DNA of 64,000 bases. Origin: an uncultured Lachnospiraceae bacterium (GTDB taxonomy: Bacteria; Bacillota; Clostridia; Lachnospirales; Lachnospiraceae). Below are positions 26,231 through 35,416 of this stretch, piece after piece; within the stretch, counting starts at the first letter, position 1; each line of letters starts with the position of its first letter. The position numbers and the translations under genes are program-made. The DNA lies in contig CAJUTU010000013.1 in the NCBI GenBank assembly GCA_910589385.1, positions 11,428 through 75,427 on the forward strand, given 5' to 3'. Under the pieces are notes generated by a model, which was not told the origin of the DNA, did not search any database, and saw only the letters and a list, made by a program, of their open reading frames with translations.

Positions 26231-28717
26231 TCATTCTTCCTCTTCAATCCGTATGATATCACCCGCAAACAACCTCTGTTGGAAAGAACCTGGAGCCCCG
26301 TTTACACTCAGGACCACACTTCCTTTCGGCTGCTTCAGATCAATTCCCGAATGCTCGATCATATCCATCAGATAATAGGGCGCTCCGTCTTTCTTCCGCG
26401 GCAGGCGGATCGGAGAACCATTTAATTGAAATAAAATCGTCTCTTTTCGTGCAGCCGCCCTCTTTTCCAAGGAAATATCCCTCTGCCCCTGCATCCTCAC
26501 AAAAGAATTCCCCCTTGCAGCCGATGTGTCTGCCGACAAGTCTGTTCCCGATGCTCCAAAATCCAGACTTATCTGAGACATCCCATGCGCCGCAGACCCT
26601 TCCTGAGGATCCTCTGCACCCTCTGTTACTGGCTCCTCCAGAAAATCCTGTGGTTTCTCCATCGCAGATGCCTCCTTAGGATTCTCTGCTTCTTCTATTG
26701 CAGGCTCTTCCAGAAAATCCCCTGTTTTCTGTGATGCTGATTCCTCTTTCTGAATTTGAGGTTCTGCCGCCGTTATATCTGTCTCCTGCTCTTTGGCTTC
26801 TTCCCCGGCAGGCTCTGGCTTCTGTTCGTGCAGCTCTTTCTGAATAAGCTGTTCGTTCCAATCCTGTAGATTTTCCTGCGGCATCTCTTGCAGCTTTTCC
26901 TCTTCCGGAACTTCCTCTTTATCTGCAGCTGCCTCTATTTCAACAGCTTCACTCTCTGCTGCGGCTGCTTCCATTTCCACAGCTTCACTCTCTGCTGCGG
27001 CTGCTTCCATTTCCACGGCTTCACTCTCTGCTGCGGCTGCCCTTTCCTGTTCCGCGGCCTCTCTTTCTTTCTCCGCAATCTGCGCTTCTGACAACGTGAT
27101 CCAGATGACATCCCCATTTTTCAAAGGCGTCTCCAAGTCTGCCAGCTCTCCATTCAGAGTAATCTCCTCACAGTCCAAAGCTCCATCAATATCTCCTAAA
27201 AATGGGTTCGCAGACACACCGGAAATAGCCGGCATAAACTCAATATTGTCCCCCGCATGGACAACCTCTGAAAGCTTCCCTTCCTTCTTATTAATAAATA
27301 GAGAAGCCGGCTGGGGCGCTGTACCATAAAATACTTTTCGCTTTCCATTGACCATCACGCTCACAGGACGCCCGGGACGCCCCAGCATATCCTGAAAACT
27401 GTATCCATTCATCATCAACAGGTTCATGACAGTGAAGCTGCCGCTCCGAAAGAGCTTCGCAGACTTATCATTCAAGTTCACCCGGAAACTGTCATTGATC
27501 AGATTCAGTCCTGAAGAAATCACAATTCCCAGCGGGGTAGCATATTCCGGATTATTCAGATCATATTCATCCGAAAATGCATTGGCCTGAAAATTGCTTC
27601 CCGCAATGGCCACCCGGTTGGCATCCATTTCTAAAAAAGACGTGATCCCTTCCTTCAGCCCTGCCAGTTTGCTGCCCCCTCCAGCCAAAAATACAGCAGA
27701 CGGAGCCGCACCGTTCACAGACAGGATCTTCTCTGAAATTTCCTTGCACAAAAGGCTGGTGATATTCTGTATGCACCGAAATACCTCATCGCGGGAAACC
27801 GTTCTCTCAAAGCCCAGGATATCTGTAAATGTCACCTGCTCATCCAGCTCTATCTGCGCTTTCATCGCCTCTGCAGTCTTAAAGTCTACCAGAAATTCTT
27901 TCATGACTGCCTCTGTAACCTCGTCTCCTGCCACAGTCGCCATCGTATATCCAGTCACGCTCCCGCCGGTACATGCGGCAATATCCGAAGTCCCGGCACC
28001 AATGTCCACCATAACCAAATTCAGCAGACGGAGATTTTCCGGAATCGCAGCATTGATGGCTGCAATCGGCTCCAAAGTGATACTTGCCACCTCCAGATCC
28101 GCCTTATTCATAGTCGTATACAGGCTCTCCACCACTTCACTGGGAAGAAACGTAGCGATCAAATCTACTTTGATATGTTTCCCACGGTGTTCTTTCAAAC
28201 TGGATATCAGATATTGATCCAGAAAATACTGGCATACTGTATATCCTACCAGATAAAAGCGTCGGGAATCATCCAGAGATTCATTTTCCGCCTCAAAAAC
28301 TTCCTCCGCCTTGCTGATCGCCCCGGCTTCCAGACGATTGATAATCTCATCCCCGATCAATTGTATCCCCGGCAGTTCCATCTCATAATCTACACGGCTT
28401 GTCCTGAGGGCCCGCCCTGCCGCTGCGACACAGACGCGTTTCAGCCTGGTATGCAGCTTTGTTTCCAGCCGCCTTTTTACCTTTTTCGCCAAAGAGGAAA
28501 CTTTTTCTATATTCTCAATCTGCCCGTCGATCATTGCCCGTTCCGTGTGCTCTTCTTTTTCAATGGCAATGATCTTCACCTTATCATCCTCAACGACACC
28601 CACCATCCCGATGACACTGCGTGTGCCGATATCCAGGGCAAATATCATATTGCCTGCCTGGGTTTCTGTCTTTGCCGGCATCTTCACCTGCGCCTTTTTC
28701 ACTTGTCCTTTCGCCAT
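26231..28717 (-). CDS. FtsA-like actin-family protein with a long acidic C-terminal extension
   Basis: From ATG 28717 (GGGAGGATAAG upstream) the protein has 828 residues, almost twice the size of classical FtsA. The N-terminal ~380 residues carry the actin-fold marks: DIGTRSVIGMVG (phosphate 1), an SHS2-like insertion, VMVDIGAGTSDIAA (phosphate 2) and FLAGGGSKLAGL (adenosine). A beta-rich region follows, then a Glu/Ala/Pro-rich tail with 12-residue repeats (about 560-720), and a final ~70-residue folded segment. FtsA anchors FtsZ to the membrane; I see no clear C-terminal amphipathic helix. A division or morphogenesis role is inferred from the family. Confidence 0.75.
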   Translation of the reverse strand: MAKGQVKKAQVKMPAKTETQAGNMIFALDIGTRSVIGMVGVVEDDKVKIIAIEKEEHTERAMIDGQIENIEKVSSLAKKVKRRLETKLHTRLKRVCVAAAGRALRTSRVDYEMELPGIQLIGDEIINRLEAGAISKAEEVFEAENESLDDSRRFYLVGYTVCQYFLDQYLISSLKEHRGKHIKVDLIATFLPSEVVESLYTTMNKADLEVASITLEPIAAINAAIPENLRLLNLVMVDIGAGTSDIAACTGGSVTGYTMATVAGDEVTEAVMKEFLVDFKTAEAMKAQIELDEQVTFTDILGFERTVSRDEVFRCIQNITSLLCKEISEKILSVNGAAPSAVFLAGGGSKLAGLKEGITSFLEMDANRVAIAGSNFQANAFSDEYDLNNPEYATPLGIVISSGLNLINDSFRVNLNDKSAKLFRSGSFTVMNLLMMNGYSFQDMLGRPGRPVSVMVNGKRKVFYGTAPQPASLFINKKEGKLSEVVHAGDNIEFMPAISGVSANPFLGDIDGALDCEEITLNGELADLETPLKNGDVIWITLSEAQIAEKEREAAEQERAAAAESEAVEMEAAAAESEAVEMEAAAAESEAVEIEAAADKEEVPEEEKLQEMPQENLQDWNEQLIQKELHEQKPEPAGEEAKEQETDITAAEPQIQKEESASQKTGDFLEEPAIEEAENPKEASAMEKPQDFLEEPVTEGAEDPQEGSAAHGMSQISLDFGASGTDLSADTSAARGNSFVRMQGQRDISLEKRAAARKETILFQLNGSPIRLPRKKDGAPYYLMDMIEHSGIDLKQPKGSVVLSVNGAPGSFQQRLFAGDIIRIEEEE
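26943..27040 (-). repeat. 36-bp tandem repeat inside the FtsA-like gene
   Basis: Two complete and one partial 36-base units encode EAVEMEAAAAES-type 12-residue repeats in the acidic tail. Units 1 and 2 (26943-26978, 26979-27014) are identical as read; unit 3 has a single change. Being in frame, copy number could vary without breaking the gene. Confidence 0.85.
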
Positions 28718-28896
28718 CTTATCCTCCCGCTTATACATTTCCTAAGCTTCTAAATCTCTAAAAAAATAAACTATAAAGAGTATATCATAAAAACGAAAAA
28801 AAACAATCAAAATAAAGACGTATCATTCCAGTTTCTCCTCATTTTTATACTCATGATTATAATGAAAAACAAAAAATACAGGCCAGCCGTGAAAAA

Positions 28897-28922
28897 GAGA
28901 CAGGCCCCATAAGACCTGTCTC
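28897..28922 (-). terminator. Intrinsic terminator ending the catabolic operon
   Basis: GAGACAGG/CCTGTCTC form an 8-bp stem followed by five T on the minus strand, 40 bases past the 2-hydroxyacid dehydrogenase stop. Confidence 0.8.
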
Positions 28923-28962
28923 CCTGCCAGACACTCCCATCCAGGCTGTCCGCCGTATCCGA

Positions 28963-29904
28963 TCAAATTGTAAAAAGCGGTTCCTCGCCACGTTCAATAC
29001 GCTGTGAATTCTCCATACATAATTGATAACCCCGGTAATAATTATCATAAGTAGCTGCACCTACATGCGGTGTCACGATGAGATTAGGCAGATCCACCCC
29101 AAAGAGCGGTTCTCCCGGTTCAAACACATCAAATGCAGCGCCCCAGATTTGTTTCTCCTCCAATGCCTCCACAAGAGCATCTGCGTCAACCAATGCTCCA
29201 CGCGCAGTATTTACAAGTATGGCATTTTTCTTCATCTTCGCGAACTGTTCTTTCCCGATCATACTTCGGGTACTTTCCAGAAGCGGCGCGTGCAGTGTGA
29301 TAATGTCCGATCGTTCCAGCAGTTCCTCCAGCGTCACACGTCTGCAGTGCAGCCGCTCCTCGTCTTCGGCAGGCATCGGATATACATCGTAATATATCGT
29401 CTCCGCATCAAAAGCCGCAAGCCGCTTGATGACCTCCTTGCCGATCGTCCCTCCGCCGACTACGCCCACAGTCTTTCCTACGATCTCGTAGCTGTCATGA
29501 CGGTATGTCATGGTATGCCATTCCTTCTTCTTCCCCTTGTTGTCAAGATCAATGATATGACGGTACAATGCCAGCATATCCAGGATGGCCAGTTCTGCCA
29601 CAGAGGTCGCATTGAAGCCCTTGCAGATGGAAATCGGGATATTCTTTTCCCTGGCATAGGCCACATCCACCATATCTACCCCCACACCGGTACGCTGTAT
29701 CAGCTTCACCTTAGGCGCTGCGGCGATCACATCCTTCGTGGTTTTATAAGTCGTCACGATCAACACGTCCGCGTCTTTCAGTTCCCCCTTCTTCCCTACC
29801 GTCGGGTTCAGAAAACGCAGGTCAACTTCCTTGGGACACATATTGAGTATCATCCGCTCCATATGTTCATTTAATGTATCCAGGTAAAGTGCTGTAACAC
29901 TCAT
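28963..29904 (-). CDS. D-isomer-specific 2-hydroxyacid dehydrogenase
   Basis: The 313-residue enzyme has the NAD-binding motif GVVGGGTIGKEV, the catalytic-Arg region ILVNTARGALVDADAL, a Glu in FDVFEPGEPL and a catalytic His in VTPHVGAATYDNY. Enzymes of this fold interconvert 2-oxo and D-2-hydroxy acids in the cytoplasm. It is the last gene of a long minus-strand operon and overlaps the preceding RraA gene as ATGA. The substrate is likely an oxo acid produced by the island; it cannot be named from the sequence. Confidence 0.9.
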   Translation of the reverse strand: MSVTALYLDTLNEHMERMILNMCPKEVDLRFLNPTVGKKGELKDADVLIVTTYKTTKDVIAAAPKVKLIQRTGVGVDMVDVAYAREKNIPISICKGFNATSVAELAILDMLALYRHIIDLDNKGKKKEWHTMTYRHDSYEIVGKTVGVVGGGTIGKEVIKRLAAFDAETIYYDVYPMPAEDEERLHCRRVTLEELLERSDIITLHAPLLESTRSMIGKEQFAKMKKNAILVNTARGALVDADALVEALEEKQIWGAAFDVFEPGEPLFGVDLPNLIVTPHVGAATYDNYYRGYQLCMENSQRIERGEEPLFTI

Positions 29905-30578
29905 GCTTGCTCAGCCTCCTTCGTCTGTAAATGATGATATCCGGTCCGTGCCCGTGCTTCACGCAGGGAAAGTCCATTCTTCACATGGCTGCGGATAATA
30001 TCCTCTTTCCGTTCAATCTCTTTGGCAATTTCCAGTACCTTCTCTACTTTGTCAAAGGGTACGGCCAGGGCTCCGGTATCGTCTCCAAATATCAGGTCTC
30101 CGGGACAAACCTTGATCCCTGCAACAGTCACAGGCTCGTTGATGGCCGCCACTTCAACCCGGTCTTTGCCTGTCACCATATAAAAACCGTTTGAAAAAAT
30201 AGGATATTTGATCTTGTGGATATCCTTGATATCACGGCAGACACCGTATATTAAAGTTCCGGCAATTCCCTTGAGTGAAGCGGTCATGGCCATGATGTCC
30301 CCCCAGACCGTACAGTAATCTCTTCCGCCGTTATCCAGGACACATACCTGCCCCGGCTCCACATCATCCAGGAAATCTCCTACCGTACCCTTGATCTCTC
30401 CACAAGGCACATATCTGACAGTAAATGCCTGTCCGCACATCACCGTACCTGGTGTGATCGGTTTGATACCATACAGGCCGGAAGGGATGCCGATCTTATC
30501 CATCGCATCGGAAATGCTCGTAGAATCGAGCTTTTTGTATTCTTCAATGATTGCTTTATCCAATTTCGGAATGTTCAT
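29901..30578 (-). CDS. RraA-family protein (HMG/CHA aldolase or decarboxylase-like), copy 1
   Basis: The 225-residue protein has the RraA-like fold marks: STSISDAMDKIG near the start, QVCVLDNGGRDYCTVWGDIMAMTA in the middle, GTLIYGVCRDIKDI (Arg-Asp of the metal/substrate site) and PGDLIFGDDTGALAVP. Related proteins are 4-hydroxy-4-methyl-2-oxoglutarate aldolases and oxaloacetate decarboxylases; the RNase-inhibitor role applies to a different branch. It is one of three paralogues in the island. GGAGAAGGTGAC precedes its ATG. Confidence 0.88.
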   Translation of the reverse strand: MNIPKLDKAIIEEYKKLDSTSISDAMDKIGIPSGLYGIKPITPGTVMCGQAFTVRYVPCGEIKGTVGDFLDDVEPGQVCVLDNGGRDYCTVWGDIMAMTASLKGIAGTLIYGVCRDIKDIHKIKYPIFSNGFYMVTGKDRVEVAAINEPVTVAGIKVCPGDLIFGDDTGALAVPFDKVEKVLEIAKEIERKEDIIRSHVKNGLSLREARARTGYHHLQTKEAEQA

Positions 30579-30596
30579 TTTGTCACCTTCTCCATG

Positions 30597-31262
30597 TCAT
30601 TTTAGCATATTCTCGTAATTGTACTTTTGATCCACTTCCAGCATGGACATCCCTGCCTTAATGTCCGCACACATAGCAGTCTCCTTTTTCAGCAGCATCT
30701 CACCTTTCTCGATCACATCCTCCAGACGCTCCTGTGGGATAAATACCACGCCTGTGATATCTGCTATCACAACGTCCCCTGGGCGGACCTGGACGCCGCA
30801 AAACGACACCATCACATTGGTTGCCTCTTCCATCACCCGGCCCCGGGCCGTGGCACAGATCGTAGAACGCGCATATACAGGAAATCCCAGTTCCACGCAT
30901 TCATCCAGATCACGGCAGCATCCGTCGATCACGACTCCTGACACGCCCTTGAACTTTGCGCCGGTGCTCAGCACGCCGCCCCAGCAGTTCACATCTTCAC
31001 GCCCGCCATTGTCGATCACGATCACATCGCCTTCCTTCGCGGCTTCGATCGCGTTCACCCCCATATGGGTGGTAGATTTTGTAAGGCCGGCAGCGACCAC
31101 TTTCATTGTCACAGCCTCACCGATGATCTTTCTGCAGTCCTCATACATCTTTTTTACGCCGATCGTAGAGCCTTTCAGGCCCAGCGCATCCAATGCGTCT
31201 GAAACGTTTGTAGTAGAAAGCTTATTCAGCCTTTCCCGAAGCTCACTTGTCAATACACCCAT
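30597..31262 (-). CDS. RraA-family protein, copy 2
   Basis: From ATG 31262 (AAAGGAG upstream) the protein has 221 residues. Key segments are TTNVSDALDALGL, DVIVIDNGGREDVNCWGGVLSTGA, GVVIDGCCRDLDEC and PGDVVIADITGVVFIP. The Arg-Asp pair is kept, so a metal-dependent aldolase/decarboxylase activity on a pyruvate-derived acid is plausible. It lies 18 bases upstream of copy 1; the sequences differ enough to imply different substrates or a hetero-oligomer. Confidence 0.88.
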   Translation of the reverse strand: MGVLTSELRERLNKLSTTNVSDALDALGLKGSTIGVKKMYEDCRKIIGEAVTMKVVAAGLTKSTTHMGVNAIEAAKEGDVIVIDNGGREDVNCWGGVLSTGAKFKGVSGVVIDGCCRDLDECVELGFPVYARSTICATARGRVMEEATNVMVSFCGVQVRPGDVVIADITGVVFIPQERLEDVIEKGEMLLKKETAMCADIKAGMSMLEVDQKYNYENMLK

Positions 31263-31308
31263 CCTTTTTTCTCCTTTCATCATCCAAGCCAATAAAGTAC
31301 TGCAACGC

Positions 31309-31944
31309 TCATTTTATCCTGCAGGCATCCTCCGGTTTCAGTCCTTCCATGGCAGAAATAAGTTCATCAGCCGTAGTTACCGTTGCAAAATGAGTCTCAA
31401 AATCCCAAAGTGAAGATTCCTGCTCCCTCTCTCCCGTAGCACGTACACAGTCTTTGGGAACATAAACCTCATAATCCAGCTGAAATGCATCCGTTACCGT
31501 ACCGCGCACGCAGATATTCGTAACACATCCCCCTACGATCACCTTCTCAGCGCCCATATCCCGAAGCGTCAGGTCAAGATCTGTCTGGAAAAATCCGCTG
31601 TAACGTCTTTTATGCACCACATAATCCTCGGGCAGGATCGGCAGTTCCTCGATCTGTTCACATCCCCAGGTGCCTTCATAGCAGGTTCCTACCCGCTTTT
31701 CTGTCACTTTGTCATATTTATCCATACGGTACTTCTGACAGATCCATACGATTGGGATACCATGCTTTCTCCCGGCGGCAACAAGCCGCTGTATGGGTTC
31801 CACTACCAGATATCCGTCTTCAAGCACCATGCGGCCGCCTGGTTTACAGAAATCATTCAGCATATCCACGATGAGGATCGCCGACTTTTTCAGATCCAGT
31901 TCCTTGCTCCGGCAGGTATAATACTCGTCAAATCCTTTTCCCAT
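31309..31944 (-). CDS. Isochorismatase-fold cysteine hydrolase
   Basis: The 211-residue protein has the catalytic triad layout of the family: Asp in ILIVDMLNDFCKPGG, Lys in VVHKRRYSGFF and Cys in VGGCVTNICVRGTVTDAF. Members hydrolyse amides such as nicotinamide, N-carbamoyl compounds or ureidoacrylate. Placed between an amidohydrolase and two RraA genes, it may remove an amide or carbamoyl group in the same pathway. GGGAGGTGAG precedes the start. Confidence 0.9.
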   Translation of the reverse strand: MGKGFDEYYTCRSKELDLKKSAILIVDMLNDFCKPGGRMVLEDGYLVVEPIQRLVAAGRKHGIPIVWICQKYRMDKYDKVTEKRVGTCYEGTWGCEQIEELPILPEDYVVHKRRYSGFFQTDLDLTLRDMGAEKVIVGGCVTNICVRGTVTDAFQLDYEVYVPKDCVRATGEREQESSLWDFETHFATVTTADELISAMEGLKPEDACRIK

Positions 31945-31950
31945 AATGTC

Positions 31951-33114
31951 TCACCTCCCAATTTTCGGCTCCCTGTTTCCAGGAGGCGTGTTCCTGCTCT
32001 TGCCGACTACGATTTCTCCATCTATCATAATACATGTGATTCCCGGGATGTCGCCCGCCCCAATGGCCTCCAGGGCAGTCTTTCCCACAGAACCTATCGG
32101 CGCGTCCAAACAGATCAGATCTGCCGGACGGCCTGTCTCGATCACGCCCGTATCCAGCCCGAATACAGACGCTGTGTTTCCGGTTGCCATAGCGATCGCT
32201 ATATGAGGGGCAACACCGCATACACTTGACACATAACAGATATTCCGTATGATGCCAAGTGGAATGACGCCGGTGCCTGACGGTGCGTCATTTCCAAAGA
32301 TGACCCTGTGCTCCATACCCAGTTCTGTGATCAGCCTGATAATCCCATTCGTCATACGATAGTTGCCGCACTGGACAATCTCCACCGCAATCTCGCTCTC
32401 CCGGATGATACGCTCTACTTCTGCCATAGAAACTGCGGTAGGCCCTCCGTTACAATGAGAGGCGATATCTGGATCCGCCCTGATCACATCCTCCGCACTG
32501 ACCGAAGAACTGCCTGGGATCGACGTGCCGCCAGTGTGCATGTGCACCTTGAAGCCATGCCTTTTTGCCATGGCCACAAGGGGAGCAGCATCCTCCGGAG
32601 ATTTGACTGTACCAAGCCCTACTTCTCCTACCAGCCAGACGCCTTCCCGCGCCATTTCCTCAAAATCCGCCTCTGCAAGCCCCTTTTCCAGTATCACAGC
32701 GCCGCCGTGCACCTTTGCGCCCAAAGGGGAGTTATTTCTGAAACACTTTGAAAGAAATATGGCCTGTGCCTTGACCCCGGCCGGATCCTTCGGTCTTCCC
32801 GGAAAATGGGGTTCTCCGGCCGAAATGATCGTCGTCACGCCGCCATGTACCTCACTTTCGATCAGCGCGTCCGTCTTCTGACGGAACGTGTAATCCCCCA
32901 CGCAGGGGTGGCAGTGGCTGTCTATCAATCCTGGGGCAACAGTTACGCCCATTGCGTCAACCACCTCTGCCGCCGGATATTTTCCCAACAGGTCTGGGCC
33001 GCCGATCTCTGCGATCACACCGTCCTTTACCACAATGGTATTACTATCCGTGACCGGATCTGTTAATTTCCCTGTTACAATCGTTCCAATATTGGTGATC
33101 ACAAGTTCCTTCAT
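31951..33114 (-). CDS. Amidohydrolase-superfamily enzyme, enamidase-like
   Basis: From ATG 33114 (GGGGTGATATAG upstream) the protein has 387 residues. It opens with the small beta domain (NIGTIVTGKLTDPVTDSNT) typical of dihydroorotase/imidazolonepropionase relatives, followed by the metal motif HxH in DSHCHPCVGDY, then EVGLGTVK, KVHMHTGG, HCNGG and the late Asp in IFGNDAPSG. The start strongly recalls enamidase (Ena) of nicotinate-fermenting Eubacterium barkeri, which hydrolyses a cyclic enamide to 2-formylglutarate. Seen: metal site and family. Inferred: cyclic amide or enamide substrate. Confidence 0.8.
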   Translation of the reverse strand: MKELVITNIGTIVTGKLTDPVTDSNTIVVKDGVIAEIGGPDLLGKYPAAEVVDAMGVTVAPGLIDSHCHPCVGDYTFRQKTDALIESEVHGGVTTIISAGEPHFPGRPKDPAGVKAQAIFLSKCFRNNSPLGAKVHGGAVILEKGLAEADFEEMAREGVWLVGEVGLGTVKSPEDAAPLVAMAKRHGFKVHMHTGGTSIPGSSSVSAEDVIRADPDIASHCNGGPTAVSMAEVERIIRESEIAVEIVQCGNYRMTNGIIRLITELGMEHRVIFGNDAPSGTGVIPLGIIRNICYVSSVCGVAPHIAIAMATGNTASVFGLDTGVIETGRPADLICLDAPIGSVGKTALEAIGAGDIPGITCIMIDGEIVVGKSRNTPPGNREPKIGR

Positions 33115-33116
33115 AT

Positions 33117-33701
33117 CTATATCACCCCATTCTCGCCCTTGATGTCTTTCAAGAGCAGGCCGCCGACCCTTGGGAAAGGCCGTCCGCCTGTAGTCACACA
33201 CAATGCGATCAGAATTTCGTCTTCTCTAGGTGCGTCCGCCACACTCACCTCCATGGCATCAAAATGAGTACGTACCTTCAGCGCCAGTTTATGATGCAGC
33301 GGAACATCTACCGTGCATCCGGCCGGAGCTGACTTCTCACTGGAGGGTATGATGGATTTAGAAGTAGTGAGCACAGAACGCACACCCTCGTCAAATCCGG
33401 TATGCAGAAGTGCGGAACCATGTTCCTGCTCGCCGCCAAACCCTGTTACCACTGCCTTTCCATAACTGTTCACATCATCCGCAGTAATCTGAAGCGCATC
33501 CAATGCGTTCTCGATCAGCCGTTTTCCAAGTTCTTTGCCATATTCTGCATATTCCGGCATCTCCTGCACTTGTTTTCCGGCATATATATTTTTCACGACT
33601 GCAATACAGGCACACTTTTTTAACGGCGTATCCAGTATTCTGCCAATCTCGCTTCTGGTTTCGTCAATGATGACTGCTTCTTTTCTTATAAAATCTCTCA
33701 T
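33117..33701 (-). CDS. Amino acid synthesis (PF06684-type) family protein, copy A
   Basis: The 194-residue protein has the family pattern: LKKCACIAVVKNIYAG near the start, GKAVVTGFGGEQEHGSALLH in the middle, IIPSSEKSAPAGCTVDVPLHHK, then VRTHFDAMEVSVADAPREDEI and TGGRPFPRVGGL. Despite its name the biochemical role is not well established; such genes often sit with amidohydrolases in catabolic clusters. GGAGGTGG precedes the ATG. It lies in tandem with a second copy. Confidence 0.8.
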   Translation of the reverse strand: MRDFIRKEAVIIDETRSEIGRILDTPLKKCACIAVVKNIYAGKQVQEMPEYAEYGKELGKRLIENALDALQITADDVNSYGKAVVTGFGGEQEHGSALLHTGFDEGVRSVLTTSKSIIPSSEKSAPAGCTVDVPLHHKLALKVRTHFDAMEVSVADAPREDEILIALCVTTGGRPFPRVGGLLLKDIKGENGVI

Positions 33702-33716
33702 TGTCTGCCACCTCCA

Positions 33717-34316
33717 TTAGTCCAGTCCGTTTTCGCCCACGCATTCTTCCACGCTCAGGCCGCCAATCCTTGCCCTGGGGCGTCCTCCATTGGAAAACGC
33801 GACAGCGCAGAGTATCTCGTCCGCATGTGGGGCATCCGGGATCCTGATCGTAATGCTGTCATAATGGGAACGCACGAGCATCCCATCCTTGTAAAGCAGA
33901 GGAATATCCAGCGCCGCTCCTGCCGCCGCAATCTTCTTTGCGGAAGGGATCACGGCAGAACCTGATTCCAAAAAGGAACGCATAGGCGCACCCAGGCGCG
34001 GATGCATAATAGCCGCAGCATGCTCATGTTCCCCGTCAAGCCCTACGATACATGCCTTTCCAAAACTGTGGACTTCTGCCACAGGTATCTTCATGGCTTC
34101 TACCGCTTTTCGTGTCAGATAATCTCCAAGAAACGCGCCATACTCCATAAGCTCCGTCAAATCTTCCGTATACACTCCTGCATAAGGGTTCTTGATCACG
34201 GCAGCGGCGGCGCATTTTTTTAACGGCTTTTCAAGCGTGGCGCCGCCCTCCTGACATATGTTTTCCACGAAAATCTCTAATTTCCTGATATTTGGCTCTT
34301 TTTGCAATCTGCTCAC
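33717..34316 (-). CDS. Amino acid synthesis (PF06684-type) family protein, copy B
   Basis: The 199-residue paralogue of the next gene shares LKKCAAAAVIKNPYAG, GKACIVGLDGEHEHAAAIMH, VIPSAKKIAAAGAALDIPL, VRSHYDSITIRIPDAPHADEI and GGRPRARIGGL. Identity to copy A is moderate, so this is an old duplication or a heteromeric pair. The frame opens with GTG at 34316; the true start could be slightly inside. Function unknown beyond the context. Confidence 0.78.
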   Translation of the reverse strand: MSRLQKEPNIRKLEIFVENICQEGGATLEKPLKKCAAAAVIKNPYAGVYTEDLTELMEYGAFLGDYLTRKAVEAMKIPVAEVHSFGKACIVGLDGEHEHAAAIMHPRLGAPMRSFLESGSAVIPSAKKIAAAGAALDIPLLYKDGMLVRSHYDSITIRIPDAPHADEILCAVAFSNGGRPRARIGGLSVEECVGENGLD

Positions 34317-34351
34317 CCTTTCTCTATTTTTCTCTAATTCACTGTAATTTC

Positions 34352-35389
34352 TTACGGCTCCAGCACCACCTTGATCACTCCGTCTTCCTGGTTTTCAAAC
34401 AGCTTGTATCCTTCCAGTGCATCCGAAAGTGCAAAACGATGTGTGATCAGAGGCAGTGTATCCAGCCTCCCTTCCCTGATCAGGTCCAGGGTCAAGGCAC
34501 AGGCATTTGCGTGTACTCCACCGGTTTTAAACACAAGATTCTTGCCATACATCCTGCGCAAAGGTAGTTTCTGAGGATCTTCCTCATAATGGGCAACCAG
34601 ACAGACGATCCCGCTCGGCCGTGTGATCTGCCATGCCATTTCAAAAGTATTTCCTCCGCCTGCACATTCAAACAGACGATCCGCCCCTCTTCCCTCAGTC
34701 AGGCCGCGCACGATTTCAAGAGGATCTTCTTTCCTGGCATTGATAGTAATGTCGGCAAGCCCGTGCTGCTTTGCAAATGCCAGCCTCTCATCCGAGATGT
34801 CAATGGTGATCAGCCTTGCCGGGCTATAGAGTCTTGCGCACATTGAAGTACAAAGCCCTGTGGGGCCTGCGCCGATCACAACCGCCGTATCTCCTGGTTT
34901 CACCTCTCCGATCTCCGCCGCCCAGAATCCGGTCGCCAGAACATCACCTACAAGCATGGCCTGTTCATAGGACACATCCTCAGGAATCACGTCACAGCAG
35001 TTATCCGCATAAGACACACGTACATACTCCGCCTGGCCGCCATCCCGGGCACACCCCAGCATCCATCCCCCTTGTAGACAATTATTGACATACCCACGCT
35101 TACAGAAAAAGCATTCTCCGCAAAAAGTCTCATTGTTGACCGTCACCCGGTCTCCCTTTTTGATCTTACATACATCCGGCCCGGCCTCTACGACCTCTCC
35201 TACGATTTCATGGCCCAGGATCACGCCTTCCTTTGCCCGGGCGATCATACCGTGCTTAATATGGATATCACTGGAACAGATTGCCGCGAGGGCCACACGT
35301 ACAATGGCATCCTTCGGATGCTTTATAGACGGAATGGGACGTTCCTCCACTATAACCGTACCTGGTTCCTTAAATACGACTGCTTTCAT
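34352..35389 (-). CDS. Zinc-dependent medium-chain alcohol dehydrogenase
   Basis: From ATG 35389 the protein has 345 residues. It has the catalytic-zinc motif GHEIVGEVVEAG, Cys in ICSSDIHIKHG, a structural-zinc Cys set (CGECFFCKRGYVNNC) and the Rossmann motif VVIGAGPTGLCTS. It belongs to the sorbitol/threonine dehydrogenase branch of MDR enzymes, which oxidise secondary alcohols with NAD(P). It follows the transporter genes closely and probably acts on the imported compound or an intermediate. Confidence 0.92.
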   Translation of the reverse strand: MKAVVFKEPGTVIVEERPIPSIKHPKDAIVRVALAAICSSDIHIKHGMIARAKEGVILGHEIVGEVVEAGPDVCKIKKGDRVTVNNETFCGECFFCKRGYVNNCLQGGWMLGCARDGGQAEYVRVSYADNCCDVIPEDVSYEQAMLVGDVLATGFWAAEIGEVKPGDTAVVIGAGPTGLCTSMCARLYSPARLITIDISDERLAFAKQHGLADITINARKEDPLEIVRGLTEGRGADRLFECAGGGNTFEMAWQITRPSGIVCLVAHYEEDPQKLPLRRMYGKNLVFKTGGVHANACALTLDLIREGRLDTLPLITHRFALSDALEGYKLFENQEDGVIKVVLEP

Positions 35390-35416
35390 CGTACCCTTCT
35401 TCAACACGATCCCTCC

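Noticed and set aside
26935..27117. 60-residue frame in the FtsA-like gene
   Set aside because: It is an out-of-frame reading of the 36-bp repeat.
29023..29874. 283-residue plus-strand frame
   Set aside because: It lies wholly antisense to the well-supported 2-hydroxyacid dehydrogenase; Cys/His/Arg-rich composition is typical of a shadow.
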